DNA from: an uncultured Clostridia bacterium
Lineage (GTDB): Bacteria; Bacillota; Clostridia; Christensenellales; CAG-138
Length of the DNA stretch: 7,269 nucleotides
Assembly: GCA_947304365.1 (NCBI GenBank)
Contig: CAMZAY010000052.1
Coordinates: forward strand, 1-7,269
Direction of reading: 5' to 3'
This document shows, in pieces, positions 1-6,570 of the stretch (positions are counted from its first letter, which is position 1; each line of letters opens with the position of its first letter). The notes under the pieces are model-generated. The model made no database searches. It had not been told where the DNA came from and saw nothing but the letters and a program-made list of their open reading frames with translations. The translations under genes were made by a program, and so were the position numbers.

Positions 1-821
1 TCGAGCACGTTATCAAGCACGCTCGCGCAGAAGGTATCGCCCGCGCCGGTGGTCTCGATGGTGCCGCCCAGCTTGAAGGCGGGGACGAACACGCGGGCGG
101 AGCCATAGTAGCAGTAGCTCCCGTCGGGACCAGCGGTGACGTTGAGTATCTTTATGTTGGGATAGAGCTCCTTAAGGATCGCAGCGCCCTTGTAGAAATC
201 GGTCTCGCCGGTCATGAACTCGAGCTCGTTGTCCGCTATCTTGAGTATATCGCATTGGGATAGGCCCCACGCGATGCATTTCTTGGCGAGCTCAAGGCTC
301 GGCCAGAGAGGCGGGCGAAGGTTCGGATCGAAGGAGATAAGCGCGCCCGCAGCCTTTGCTGTGGCTATCGCCCTTTCGGTCGCCGCTCTCACGCCGTCAT
401 GCGTCATGGAGAGCGTGCCGAAATGGAATATGCGGCAGTCCTCTATTATCGAAACGGGCAGCTCGTCCGCGGTCAGCATCATGTCCGCGCCGGGGTTCCT
501 GTAGAAGGAGAAATCACGGTCGCCGTTTTCGAGCTTGTGGACGATGGCGAGGGTGGTATGCACCTCGCCGTCGGTCAGAAGGCCGGTGGTGTCGATGCCG
601 GCGTCCTCCACGGTCCTGCGGAGCTGGTCGCCGTACACGTCCCTGCCGATCTTGCCGATAAAGGCGGTCTTCCTGTTCAGCTTGTTGAGCATTGCGAGCA
701 CGTTGCAGGGCGCTCCGCCGGGGTTGGCCTCCCAAAGGGGGTTGCCCTGTTCGCTCACGCCGTTTTCCGTAAAGTCGATAAGCAGCTCGCCCAAGGCGCA
801 AACGTCGTATTTCTTTTCCAT
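1..821 (-). CDS. PfkB-family fructokinase, C-terminus cut by window edge
   Basis: ATP-dependent sugar kinase of the ribokinase/PfkB family, most likely cytosolic fructokinase making fructose 6-phosphate from the fructose released by the GH32 enzyme just upstream. Translating the minus strand gives 273 open codons to the window edge with no stop. The N-terminus contains GELLIDF (residues 11-17). A PfkB N-terminal signature with GGAPCN (35-40) is followed by FIGKIGRDVYGDQL (54-67). FDPNLRP lies at 164-170. The C-terminal signature TTGAGDTF lies at 257-264, with Asp262 as the expected catalytic base. Family members are usually about 310-330 residues, so roughly 40-50 residues are missing. I chose the ATG at 821 because AGAGG at 833-829 lies 7 bases before it. 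The in-frame ATG at 827 overlaps the preceding TGA as ATGA but has almost no spacing to that ribosome binding site. Fructokinase over other PfkB sugars is inferred from the N-terminal style and the GH32 neighbour. Confidence 0.93.
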   Translation of the reverse strand, partial: MEKKYDVCALGELLIDFTENGVSEQGNPLWEANPGGAPCNVLAMLNKLNRKTAFIGKIGRDVYGDQLRRTVEDAGIDTTGLLTDGEVHTTLAIVHKLENGDRDFSFYRNPGADMMLTADELPVSIIEDCRIFHFGTLSMTHDGVRAATERAIATAKAAGALISFDPNLRPPLWPSLELAKKCIAWGLSQCDILKIADNELEFMTGETDFYKGAAILKELYPNIKILNVTAGPDGSYCYYGSARVFVPAFKLGGTIETTGAGDTFCASVLDNVL

Positions 822-833
822 TTTCATACCTCT
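822..833 (-). promoter_or_regulatory. Start-deciding RBS and ATGA junction of the fructokinase
   Basis: On the minus strand AGAGG (833-829) sits inside the last codons of the GH32 gene. It is 7 bases from the ATG at 821 and 1 base from an in-frame ATG at 827. The 827 ATG overlaps the GH32 stop TGA (826-824) as ATGA. Spacing favours 821; the overlap means translational coupling whichever start is used. Confidence 0.7.
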
Positions 834-2302
834 ATATCGTATTTTTCAACGTCGATTATCGCCGCGCCGTCCGCCGAGAAGGTGATGGAATCGGCGGTCA
901 CGGGGGTGTAGATAACGAATGAAGCCGCCTGCTCGCCGTCGTTGACGAAGAGCTCCAGGCTGTAGCGGTCCATTATTATGCGGAGCTTCAGCTCGTCCTT
1001 GGCGGTGATGGGGAAATCGCGCACGTTGACTATATCGTGCGGGAAGCCCGAGCGGGAGCGGTCCACGCGGATGGTGTTGTTTTCCGGCTTGTGGCGGATG
1101 GTGGTGACGCGCTCGCCGTCCTTGGCTACGTTCAGCTTGAAGTAGCGGTACATCTGCCTGCTGTTGCCGGGGCGGACGGTGACGGTCATATCTATGAACC
1201 TGCCCGAAACGCCCTGAAGGTTCGTTTCGTCGGTTATCATGACTCCCTTATAGCTCACCTTGGTCTTGCGGAAGCTCTCTATCTCCCTCACGGGGTTCTG
1301 TATCAGCTTGCCGTCCCTTATCGTCAGCTCTCTTGGCAGCGACATCTGGCCGAAGAACGGGAGCTTCTGCACCTTACAGCCGGAGGTCTCCCAGCTCTGC
1401 ATCCACGCGATCATAATGCGCCTGCCGTCCTTCGCCTTGAGAGTCTGCATGGCGTAGAAATCCGTGCCGTAGTCGACGGTCTGGGTGTTATCACGCATGA
1501 GATGCAGCTTCTCGCGGTCGTAGCGGCCGATTATGCACAGCGTGGAGTTGCCGGGGTGGAACTCAAGGCCCATGCTCGTCATATCCTGCGGGCTCGTGAG
1601 CAGGACGTGCTTGCCCTCGAGCTCGAAGAAATCGGGGCATTCCCACATCTTGCCGAACTGGTTGTGGCAGGAGGCGAGCACGGAGGCGAAGCGCCATTCA
1701 AAACCGTTTTCGCTCTCAAAGAGCAGTATGGAGCCGCTCTTATCCGCCGCCCTGTTTCCGACCACCGCCCAGAATTTGCCGTCCTCGAACCACAGCTTGG
1801 GATCGCGGAAGTCTATTGGGCTGCCGCCCTCGGGAAGATCCTTGGCGTCGAGCACGGGGTTGTGCTCATACTTCACGTAGTCGATACCGTCGCCGACGGC
1901 AAGGCACTGGGTCTGCGTGCTCACCACGGAGCCGTTCTTGCGGCGGGTGTTGCGGTTGCCGGTGTACATCAAAAGCTGGCGGCCGTCCGGAAGCTCCGTC
2001 GCACTGCCGGAAAAGCACCCGTCCTTATCGGGGTATTCGTCCGGCGCGAGCGCGCAGGGGAGCCTTTCCCAATGGACGAAGTCGTTCGTCTTCACGTGCC
2101 CCCAGTGCATCGTGCCCCACTTGGTATCGTAAGGATAGTATTGAAAAAACAGATGGTATTCGCCTTTGTAAACGGAAAAACCGTTCGGGTCGTTTATCCA
2201 GCCGACTCCGCCCGTCACGTGGAACCGCGGCTGATCGGCGGGATTCAGATGCTTGAGATACTTGTTCTCAAAATCGCGGGCCTTCTGAAGTTTCGTCTTC
2301 AT
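824..2302 (-). CDS. Cytosolic GH32 beta-fructosidase (sucrose/FOS hydrolase)
   Basis: Glycoside hydrolase family 32 enzyme of 492 residues, the usual length for invertase/sucrose-6-phosphate hydrolase types. It hydrolyses terminal beta-fructofuranosyl bonds. All hallmark motifs are present in order: WINDPNG (35-41, nucleophile Asp38), FSGSA (97-101), FRDP (165-168, transition-state stabiliser Asp167), WECPD (220-224, acid/base Glu221), DYGTDFYA (277-284) and SLPREL (321-326). A C-terminal beta-sandwich holds MDRYSLELFVNDGEQ (444-458). There is no signal peptide or membrane segment, so it should be cytosolic. The ATG at 2302 follows AAAGGAG (2315-2309) with 6-base spacing. The fructokinase follows directly (2-base gap), so the released fructose feeds straight into phosphorylation. 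The locus shows an ABC importer component and no PTS gene, so unphosphorylated sucrose or fructo-oligosaccharides are likelier substrates than sucrose 6-phosphate. That point is inference; family membership is secure. Confidence 0.96.
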   Translation of the reverse strand: MKTKLQKARDFENKYLKHLNPADQPRFHVTGGVGWINDPNGFSVYKGEYHLFFQYYPYDTKWGTMHWGHVKTNDFVHWERLPCALAPDEYPDKDGCFSGSATELPDGRQLLMYTGNRNTRRKNGSVVSTQTQCLAVGDGIDYVKYEHNPVLDAKDLPEGGSPIDFRDPKLWFEDGKFWAVVGNRAADKSGSILLFESENGFEWRFASVLASCHNQFGKMWECPDFFELEGKHVLLTSPQDMTSMGLEFHPGNSTLCIIGRYDREKLHLMRDNTQTVDYGTDFYAMQTLKAKDGRRIMIAWMQSWETSGCKVQKLPFFGQMSLPRELTIRDGKLIQNPVREIESFRKTKVSYKGVMITDETNLQGVSGRFIDMTVTVRPGNSRQMYRYFKLNVAKDGERVTTIRHKPENNTIRVDRSRSGFPHDIVNVRDFPITAKDELKLRIIMDRYSLELFVNDGEQAASFVIYTPVTADSITFSADGAAIIDVEKYDIEV

Positions 2303-2328
2303 ATGAAGCTCCTTTTTGATTTATTCAA

Positions 2329-2361
2329 TACTGCCCGCGGGGCATTTCCCCGCAGGCAGTA
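2329..2361 (-). other. GC-rich stem-loop before cytosolic GH32 (attenuator or weak terminator)
   Basis: A 14-base arm at 2348-2361 pairs with 2329-2342 across a 5-base loop. The single C-A mismatch on the plus strand becomes a G-U wobble in the minus-strand transcript, so the stem is fully paired only in the operon RNA. The bases after it (UUGAAUAAAUC) are AU-rich but are not a U-run, so a strong intrinsic terminator is unlikely. Confidence 0.55.
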
Positions 2362-2375
2362 AGGAGGATAAAGCC

Positions 2376-2407
2376 GCTCCGCCCCGCTCTCTTTTCCGGG
2401 TCGGAGC
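2376..2407 (-). other. Second stem-loop after the DUF624 gene
   Basis: Inverted repeat with GCTCCG/CGGAGC outer arms and CCCG/CGGG inner arms around a 10-base loop, interrupted by one opposed mismatch (positions 2382 and 2401). In the minus-strand transcript it is followed by GGCUUUAUCC, with too few U residues for a standard terminator. It lies about 14 bases upstream of the stem-loop at 2329-2361, giving a tandem hairpin leader. Confidence 0.45.
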
Positions 2408-2429
2408 CATGAAAAGACCTGAACCGCGG

Positions 2430-3080
2430 TCAATCGTGATCGCTCAGCTCCTGCTCCGTGCGTTCCCTGTCGTCCTCGCTCATGTGCTTCATGAACACGG
2501 CTTCTATGAGATAGCTCGTGATCCACACCTGACCCGCGGGGTACAGTATCGCAAGGCCGGGGATAGCCAGCACGAGCGCCCCGAGCCCTACCACGAGCAG
2601 CATTATCGCGATGGAGCGGAGCGGATGCGCCATAAGCAGGTAGAAGCTGTACCTGAGCGAATCCTTGACGTTCGCTTCGAAGCGCGCGCAGTAGGCGAAG
2701 AGGAACTGCGCCCACACCACCGCGACGAACAGCAGCACTATAAGGATGCCGAAAATCGCTCCGAGCGGATGACCGTTTTTGATAAGATAACGAATAGTTA
2801 TTATATCGAACAGCAGGAACAATATCATGCCGAGCATGGGGAGCCATGCAAGGGTGGACCGCTTGAAGTTTTCCTTAAAAGCCTCCCAGAACGTTTTCCA
2901 AAGATACCCCTCGCCCAGACGAACGTGATGATAGACCGTTGCGTAAAGCGCGGTGGACGCCGCTCCCATCGTGATGATCGGCGCGGAGAACACGGCCCAG
3001 ATAACGCTGAGCGCTATCACGTCGAACAGCTTGACCAGCACCATCATCACGGGGTTATCCAGCGAAAAGAATCGTTTCAT
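2430..3080 (-). CDS. DUF624 (YesL-family) integral membrane protein
   Basis: Predicted polytopic membrane protein of 216 residues, typical for DUF624/YesL. Hydrophobic segments lie near residues 12-38, 76-97, 105-130, 153-172 and 176-195. Family-like features are the GAASTALYAT stretch (39-48) after the first membrane segment and the W..F..AFKENFKRST region (61-76) leading into the second. The C-terminus is a short, strongly charged tail (from about 200). No biochemical role is established for the family. In Bacillota its members recur beside LplA-type sugar ABC transporters and glycosidases, as here, which suggests an accessory role in carbohydrate uptake. The ATG at 3080 follows AAGGAGG (3093-3087) with 6-base spacing. 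The 15-base gap after the GH32 lipoprotein indicates co-transcription and probably coupled expression. Family assignment is from the overall pattern and is fairly confident; function is unknown. Confidence 0.85.
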   Translation of the reverse strand: MKRFFSLDNPVMMVLVKLFDVIALSVIWAVFSAPIITMGAASTALYATVYHHVRLGEGYLWKTFWEAFKENFKRSTLAWLPMLGMILFLLFDIITIRYLIKNGHPLGAIFGILIVLLFVAVVWAQFLFAYCARFEANVKDSLRYSFYLLMAHPLRSIAIMLLVVGLGALVLAIPGLAILYPAGQVWITSYLIEAVFMKHMSEDDRERTEQELSDHD

Positions 3081-3095
3081 GAAAGGCCTCCTTCC

Positions 3096-4613
3096 TCAGC
3101 CCATCGTGTATTCGGCAAGATCGGTGAATTCGACCGTGTTGTTTTCGGCAAAGAGGTAGATGCTCCTTCCGCTTATGCCGTACATGCGGACCGTGAGCGC
3201 CGCGACGCCGTCCAGATAGAATATGCCCACGGAGCCTTCCTGGATATAGGTGAAGGTGTAGGTCGTGTTGGGTTCGGTATCTGCCGCCGTCTGCGTGATG
3301 GGAGTGGCGCCTTCGTTGAAGCTGACGCCGAGGGTATCGTTTGCAAAGGTGATGAGCTTGTACTTATCCTCTCTGCAGTTGTAATCGAACGCCAGGCCGA
3401 AGCTGCCGCTGCCGGTGTAGCTGAAGCTGCCCTTGATCATAAAGCGCTCGTAAGCGGTGAACGCCTCTGTATAGCTGTAGAGCGAGCCCGCCTCCAGAGT
3501 GGCCTTGGTATCGTCGAAGAGCAGCTCGCGGCGATCGGTGAACGCCTTCTCGATGCTCTCAACGGGCTTGAGCACCAGCTCGCCGTTCACGTTTTCCGCC
3601 TGCTGGAGCACAAGATTGCCCGCCCATGCGGAAACCTCGGAAAGCGAGGAGGGGGATTCGCTGCGCCTTGCCCAGCCGACCATATAGCAATCCTCGCCGT
3701 TATCCACGTGCTTCGCCGCGTAGAACAGCTCGCCGTCGACGCGCTCGGGCTCCGTATAGGGGCCGTACTGCGAATCGGAGACGGCATACCAGAGGGTATC
3801 GTCCTGTCCGGAATAGGTAATGAAATACTTATCGCCCAGCTTGAAGGTATCGCTGCACTCGAGATTCCAGAAATCGCCGGTGGGATCGGTCACTATGACG
3901 CCGTTGTATTCGAAACCGTTCAGGTCCTTGGCAAGGGTGAACTTGACCACCCTCGCGATCCCGCCCTGAGCGGCGGTAACGGTAAGCTCTATGACGCCCT
4001 TTTCCTCATTATAGTAAGCCTGCGGATCGCGGAAATCGTTCTTCTGACCGAGCTCCGCGGGCGGAATGAGCTCCCAGCCCTCCACCTTTGTGAACGAGGT
4101 GGGAGAATCGCCCTGTGCGACCATTATCTTTTCCTTGTATTCATAGGAATCGGAGCTTGCGTGGCCGGTGTAGAAGAAATAATATTTGTCATCCACCTTA
4201 ACGACAGAGCCCGTTCCTATCCAGCCGTCCTGCCCGCCCGTGCGCGAAGCCTCGAGGATCGGCTCCTGATACTCGGTGTAGCTCAAAAAATCCGTCGTGG
4301 TAGCAAGATAGACGGAGTGATTATAGGAATCCCCCGCCTCCTTGAGATAATACATATAATAGACCCCGTCCTCATAATAGGGCATCGGGTCGCCTACGTA
4401 GGGCTGGCTCAGGCCGTCCATATCCGGCAGGAAGAACAGCTTGTATTCATAGGCGGCTTCCTGGCTGCCGGGGGTTCGCATGGCCGAAAAATCCTTATCG
4501 TAATCGGGGTGCGCGAATTCGATCCCCGCCGTGGGGCTCTTTTTGCCGCAGGCGGTGAAAAGCATTGCCGTCATTGCAAGGATCAGCAGAAGGGATAGTG
4601 TTTTTTTAAGCAT
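3096..4613 (-). CDS. Surface-anchored divergent GH32-type fructosidase lipoprotein
   Basis: Lipoprotein of 505 residues: a basic N-terminus (MLKK), a hydrophobic core, and the lipobox LFTAC with the lipidated Cys22. The mature part begins as a five-bladed-propeller glycosidase of the GH32 type. The candidate nucleophile is Asp75 in VGDPMPYY (73-80), replacing the classical W(M/I)NDPNG. GTGS (133-136) occupies the place of FSGS. FRDP (194-197) supplies stabiliser Asp196, and LECSD (251-255) supplies acid/base Glu252. A C-terminal beta-sandwich runs from about 355 to the end. All three catalytic acids are in the expected order, so it is probably active on extracellular fructan or fructo-oligosaccharide. 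The altered nucleophile motif suggests a specificity different from the cytosolic GH32. A GH43/GH68-like relative of the same fold is the main alternative. The ATG at 4613 follows AAAGGGAG (4630-4623), 9 bases upstream. The DUF624 gene follows after 15 bases. Confidence 0.85.
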   Translation of the reverse strand: MLKKTLSLLLILAMTAMLFTACGKKSPTAGIEFAHPDYDKDFSAMRTPGSQEAAYEYKLFFLPDMDGLSQPYVGDPMPYYEDGVYYMYYLKEAGDSYNHSVYLATTTDFLSYTEYQEPILEASRTGGQDGWIGTGSVVKVDDKYYFFYTGHASSDSYEYKEKIMVAQGDSPTSFTKVEGWELIPPAELGQKNDFRDPQAYYNEEKGVIELTVTAAQGGIARVVKFTLAKDLNGFEYNGVIVTDPTGDFWNLECSDTFKLGDKYFITYSGQDDTLWYAVSDSQYGPYTEPERVDGELFYAAKHVDNGEDCYMVGWARRSESPSSLSEVSAWAGNLVLQQAENVNGELVLKPVESIEKAFTDRRELLFDDTKATLEAGSLYSYTEAFTAYERFMIKGSFSYTGSGSFGLAFDYNCREDKYKLITFANDTLGVSFNEGATPITQTAADTEPNTTYTFTYIQEGSVGIFYLDGVAALTVRMYGISGRSIYLFAENNTVEFTDLAEYTMG

Positions 4614-4632
4614 GGTACCGGGCTCCCTTTCA

Positions 4633-4649
4633 GAGCGGCGCGGCCGCTC
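4633..4649 (-). other. Small GC stem-loop beside the GH32 lipoprotein RBS
   Basis: Perfect 7-base inverted repeat GAGCGGC/GCCGCTC with a 3-base spacer. In the minus-strand transcript it ends 2 bases before the Shine-Dalgarno AAAGGGAG (4630-4623). It could limit access to that site or simply protect the 5' end of a processed message. Confidence 0.4.
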
Positions 4650-4666
4650 GGACTTTGATCGGATCC

Positions 4667-4693
4667 GCCGGCGGCGCTTAAAGCGCCGCCGGC
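4667..4693 (-). other. Strong intercistronic stem-loop without a U-run
   Basis: Perfect inverted repeat: an 11-base arm GCCGGCGGCGC (4667-4677) and its complement (4683-4693) around a 5-base AT loop; on paper the match continues to 13 bases per arm. It starts about 22 bases after the stop of the modular lipoprotein. The transcript downstream reads GGAUCCGAUCAAAGUC, with no U-run, so a classical intrinsic terminator is unlikely. An RNA-stabilising or processing hairpin that sets relative expression of upstream and downstream genes fits better. No promoter was seen in the 101-base gap (4614-4714). Confidence 0.6.
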
Positions 4694-4714
4694 AGACGTT
4701 GTTTGTGCGTCAGA

Positions 4715-6550
4715 TCAGCCGATCTTCATCTGATAGATGATTATCGAGGTAAACTCAACGGTGACCTCGCCCATTTCGGCGAGAGACTGCGAACCGAACT
4801 GGAACAGCAGCTCGAAGTCCATATCGGTTATAAAGGTATCCGTCGTGGTGAAGGTGAAGGTCTGCTCCTCGGTGGTGATGTCCATACCCTCGGAGATGCG
4901 GGGATCCCAATTGCCGATGGGGTTAAGGAACAGGCCGCAGGAGACGTTCCTGGTGGCCTTGGCCTTGATCTCGACGGTGTAGTAGCTGTCCGCCTCAAGG
5001 GTGAGGGGGTTCTCGCGGTAACCGCAGATCAGCTTGTTGTGCCAATCGACAACGCCGCCCTGATCGATGCGGTAGAAGAACGAACCGTTCTCCGCCCAGA
5101 TGACGCCGACGCCGAGGTCGTTATCCTCATCCGTGCCGTTGAAGGTGGTCCAGGGGGTATCGGGGTTCTCCGCATTGGGAGTGCCGTTGCCGAAAGCGAT
5201 GAAATTATCAATGGTCTTTGCGACCTCCTTATCGCCCTCGAGCTTGCCGAACTCGACGTTGGTGAACCTGATCACGTTCGAGGCGGCGCCGTCGGAGGGA
5301 TTGCCGATCTGCAGGCGGATGACGGGATCCGCTATATCGCGGTCAGCCGTGAAGGTGCCGTAAACGACGGTATCCTCACCGGCGGGCGCGTTGATCCCAT
5401 TGAAGTGGACGCGCGCTTCATGATAGAGGCTCGCGCTCTCAACAAGGCACTCGCCCTCCTGGGCGTTCTCGGCGTTCATGGTGAAGCGATAGTAATACTT
5501 CACGCCGTTTTCGATGGTGAGATCGCCGAGGCCGAGGTTGGCCTTGATGCTCCATACGCCGCCGTCGGTGGGATAGGCGGTGATGTTCGCAACAGCGGCT
5601 CCGCCCTCGAACGCGGCTTCGGCGGCGGCTCCGTCGCCCGCCTCAACGGCAAGGCCTTCGCCGGAGGTGAAGTCGGCGGTGTAAACGGGAGCCTCGTTCT
5701 CCTCGCCGGAGATCTCGTAGATCTCGATCTTATCGAAGGTAACGGTGAAGTTTTCGGGAGTGGTATCAGCGGGGTTATCGGGGTTGGGGGTGATCCTGCC
5801 GAGGTTGATCAGAAGCTCCGCGGAGCCTTCGCCCTCGCTGGTGAAGGTGAGCTCGAGAGGAGCGACCGCTTCGCCGATACGCACGTTGAACGCGCCGCCG
5901 AAGGTCTCCCACCCCTCCGCGTTCTCATTGCGGGCGAGGATGTGGCAATAGGTATCCGCGGTGGACTTTGCCCAGATCTTGATGCGGTAATCCGCGGCCT
6001 TGAGGGCAACGCCGCTCTTGGCAAGCTGGATGGCGCCGTCGCCGTCGCCGGGGTTGACTATGTCAAACACGTAGGAGCCCTGCTTGAGCGCCGCTTCCGC
6101 GTTTGCGCTCTCGCCGATGCGGGCTTCCCAGCCGTGCGCGTCGGTGACGTCGCGGGTAGAGAAGTCGAAGGTCTTATAGACGGTCGCCTCGGCGGTCTTG
6201 CGGGTAACGGTCAGAGTGGCGTAGGCTTCGGCCTTTTCGCCGTCCTTATCGGCGACGGAATAGACGAGCTCGTAATCGCCGGGGTTTTCGGGAACAGCGG
6301 AGCCGTTCTGGAAGGTGAGCGCGGGGCTGGACTCAATGGTGATCTTGCCGGTTATGTCGCCGTCCTCGTTATCGGAAGCGGTAACGCCCTCGAGCACGTT
6401 GATGGACTGGCCCGCTTCAACGTTCATATCCTTTACGCCGGTGATGGTGGGGGCAGTGTTGCTGCCGCCGCTGCCGCCCTTGCAGGCCGCAAGGCCGAAT
6501 ACCATCATGAACGCCAGCATGAGCGCGATTATCTTACTGAATTTACTCAT
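4715..6550 (-). CDS. Modular surface lipoprotein: Ig-like domain plus three CBM-like domains
   Basis: Non-catalytic lipoprotein of 611 residues, probably a surface glycan-binding protein. MSKFSK plus a hydrophobic core lead to the lipobox GLAAC (lipid Cys23), then a Gly/Ser-rich linker. Residues ~34-117 form a DUF5011/HYR-type Ig-like domain (V.AGQSINVLEGVTASDNEDGDIT, then PGDYELVYSVADKDG). Three beta-sandwich domains follow, resembling CBM4/9-type modules, at about 124-282, 288-436 and 444-611. Each contains a Y-(T/R)-(V/I)-like strand ahead of a Cys-containing strand, and each ends in a similar strand (VTFDKIEIYEIS, IRFTNVEFGKL, VEFTSIIIYQM). No glycosidase catalytic motif was seen. It follows the solute-binding protein by 14-20 bases, so both should be made together. 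Start: GGAGG (6563-6559) is 8 bases from the ATG at 6550 but only 2 from an in-frame ATG at 6556, which would add Met-Lys. Ligand (fructan) is inferred from context. Confidence 0.82.
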   Translation of the reverse strand: MSKFSKIIALMLAFMMVFGLAACKGGSGGSNTAPTITGVKDMNVEAGQSINVLEGVTASDNEDGDITGKITIESSPALTFQNGSAVPENPGDYELVYSVADKDGEKAEAYATLTVTRKTAEATVYKTFDFSTRDVTDAHGWEARIGESANAEAALKQGSYVFDIVNPGDGDGAIQLAKSGVALKAADYRIKIWAKSTADTYCHILARNENAEGWETFGGAFNVRIGEAVAPLELTFTSEGEGSAELLINLGRITPNPDNPADTTPENFTVTFDKIEIYEISGEENEAPVYTADFTSGEGLAVEAGDGAAAEAAFEGGAAVANITAYPTDGGVWSIKANLGLGDLTIENGVKYYYRFTMNAENAQEGECLVESASLYHEARVHFNGINAPAGEDTVVYGTFTADRDIADPVIRLQIGNPSDGAASNVIRFTNVEFGKLEGDKEVAKTIDNFIAFGNGTPNAENPDTPWTTFNGTDEDNDLGVGVIWAENGSFFYRIDQGGVVDWHNKLICGYRENPLTLEADSYYTVEIKAKATRNVSCGLFLNPIGNWDPRISEGMDITTEEQTFTFTTTDTFITDMDFELLFQFGSQSLAEMGEVTVEFTSIIIYQMKIG

Positions 6551-6563
6551 TTTCATATCCTCC
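6551..6563 (-). promoter_or_regulatory. Start-deciding RBS of the modular lipoprotein
   Basis: GGAGG at 6563-6559 on the minus strand precedes ATGAAAATG, which offers two in-frame starts at 6556 and 6550. Spacing is 2 bases to the first and 8 to the second, so 6550 is preferred. Confidence 0.65.
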
Positions 6564-6570
6564 GGTATTA

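Larger units (their letters stand above)
2303..2429 (-). promoter_or_regulatory. Intercistronic leader of the GH32-fructokinase pair
   Basis: This 127-base gap separates the DUF624 stop from the cytosolic GH32 start. On the transcribed minus strand it holds two stem-loops, a CUCCUU stretch, and the GH32 ribosome binding site AAAGGAG (2315-2309). I saw no well-spaced -35/-10 pair; a TTGACC overlapping the DUF624 stop has no matching -10. The gap may be a leader that adjusts expression of the downstream pair, but a weak or unusual promoter cannot be excluded. Confidence 0.4.

Noticed and set aside
399..911. 170-codon plus-strand frame at the left end
   Set aside because: It lies opposite an uninterrupted PfkB kinase reading frame (821 to the window edge) with both family signatures; that frame has no stop inside the window.
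1037..2362. 441-codon open frame on the plus strand opposite the cytosolic GH32
   Set aside because: It is in register with the GH32 codons, and the minus strand carries all GH32 catalytic motifs.
2361..2367. AAGGAGG on the plus strand resembling a ribosome binding site for a plus-strand gene
   Set aside because: No start codon follows at a suitable distance with a plausible protein; it is better seen as part of the minus-strand leader.
2405..2433. TTGACC near the DUF624 stop as a -35 promoter element
   Set aside because: At 17 bases downstream the hexamer is ATGGCT, which is a poor -10, so a promoter is not supported.
2316..4598. 760-codon open frame on the plus strand, opposite the GH32 lipoprotein and DUF624 genes
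   Set aside because: It is in exact codon register with the minus-strand genes, so its stops would require TTA, CTA or TCA codons, which GC-rich genes rarely use. The translation is low-complexity, matches no family, and the opposite strand encodes recognisable proteins with ribosome binding sites.
4601..4607. Run of seven T on the plus strand (A7 in codons 3-5 of the GH32 lipoprotein), a possible slippage or phase-variation site
   Set aside because: Seven bases is short for phase variation, and the run is explained by Lys-Lys codons in a lipoprotein n-region. No alternative frame downstream looks functional.
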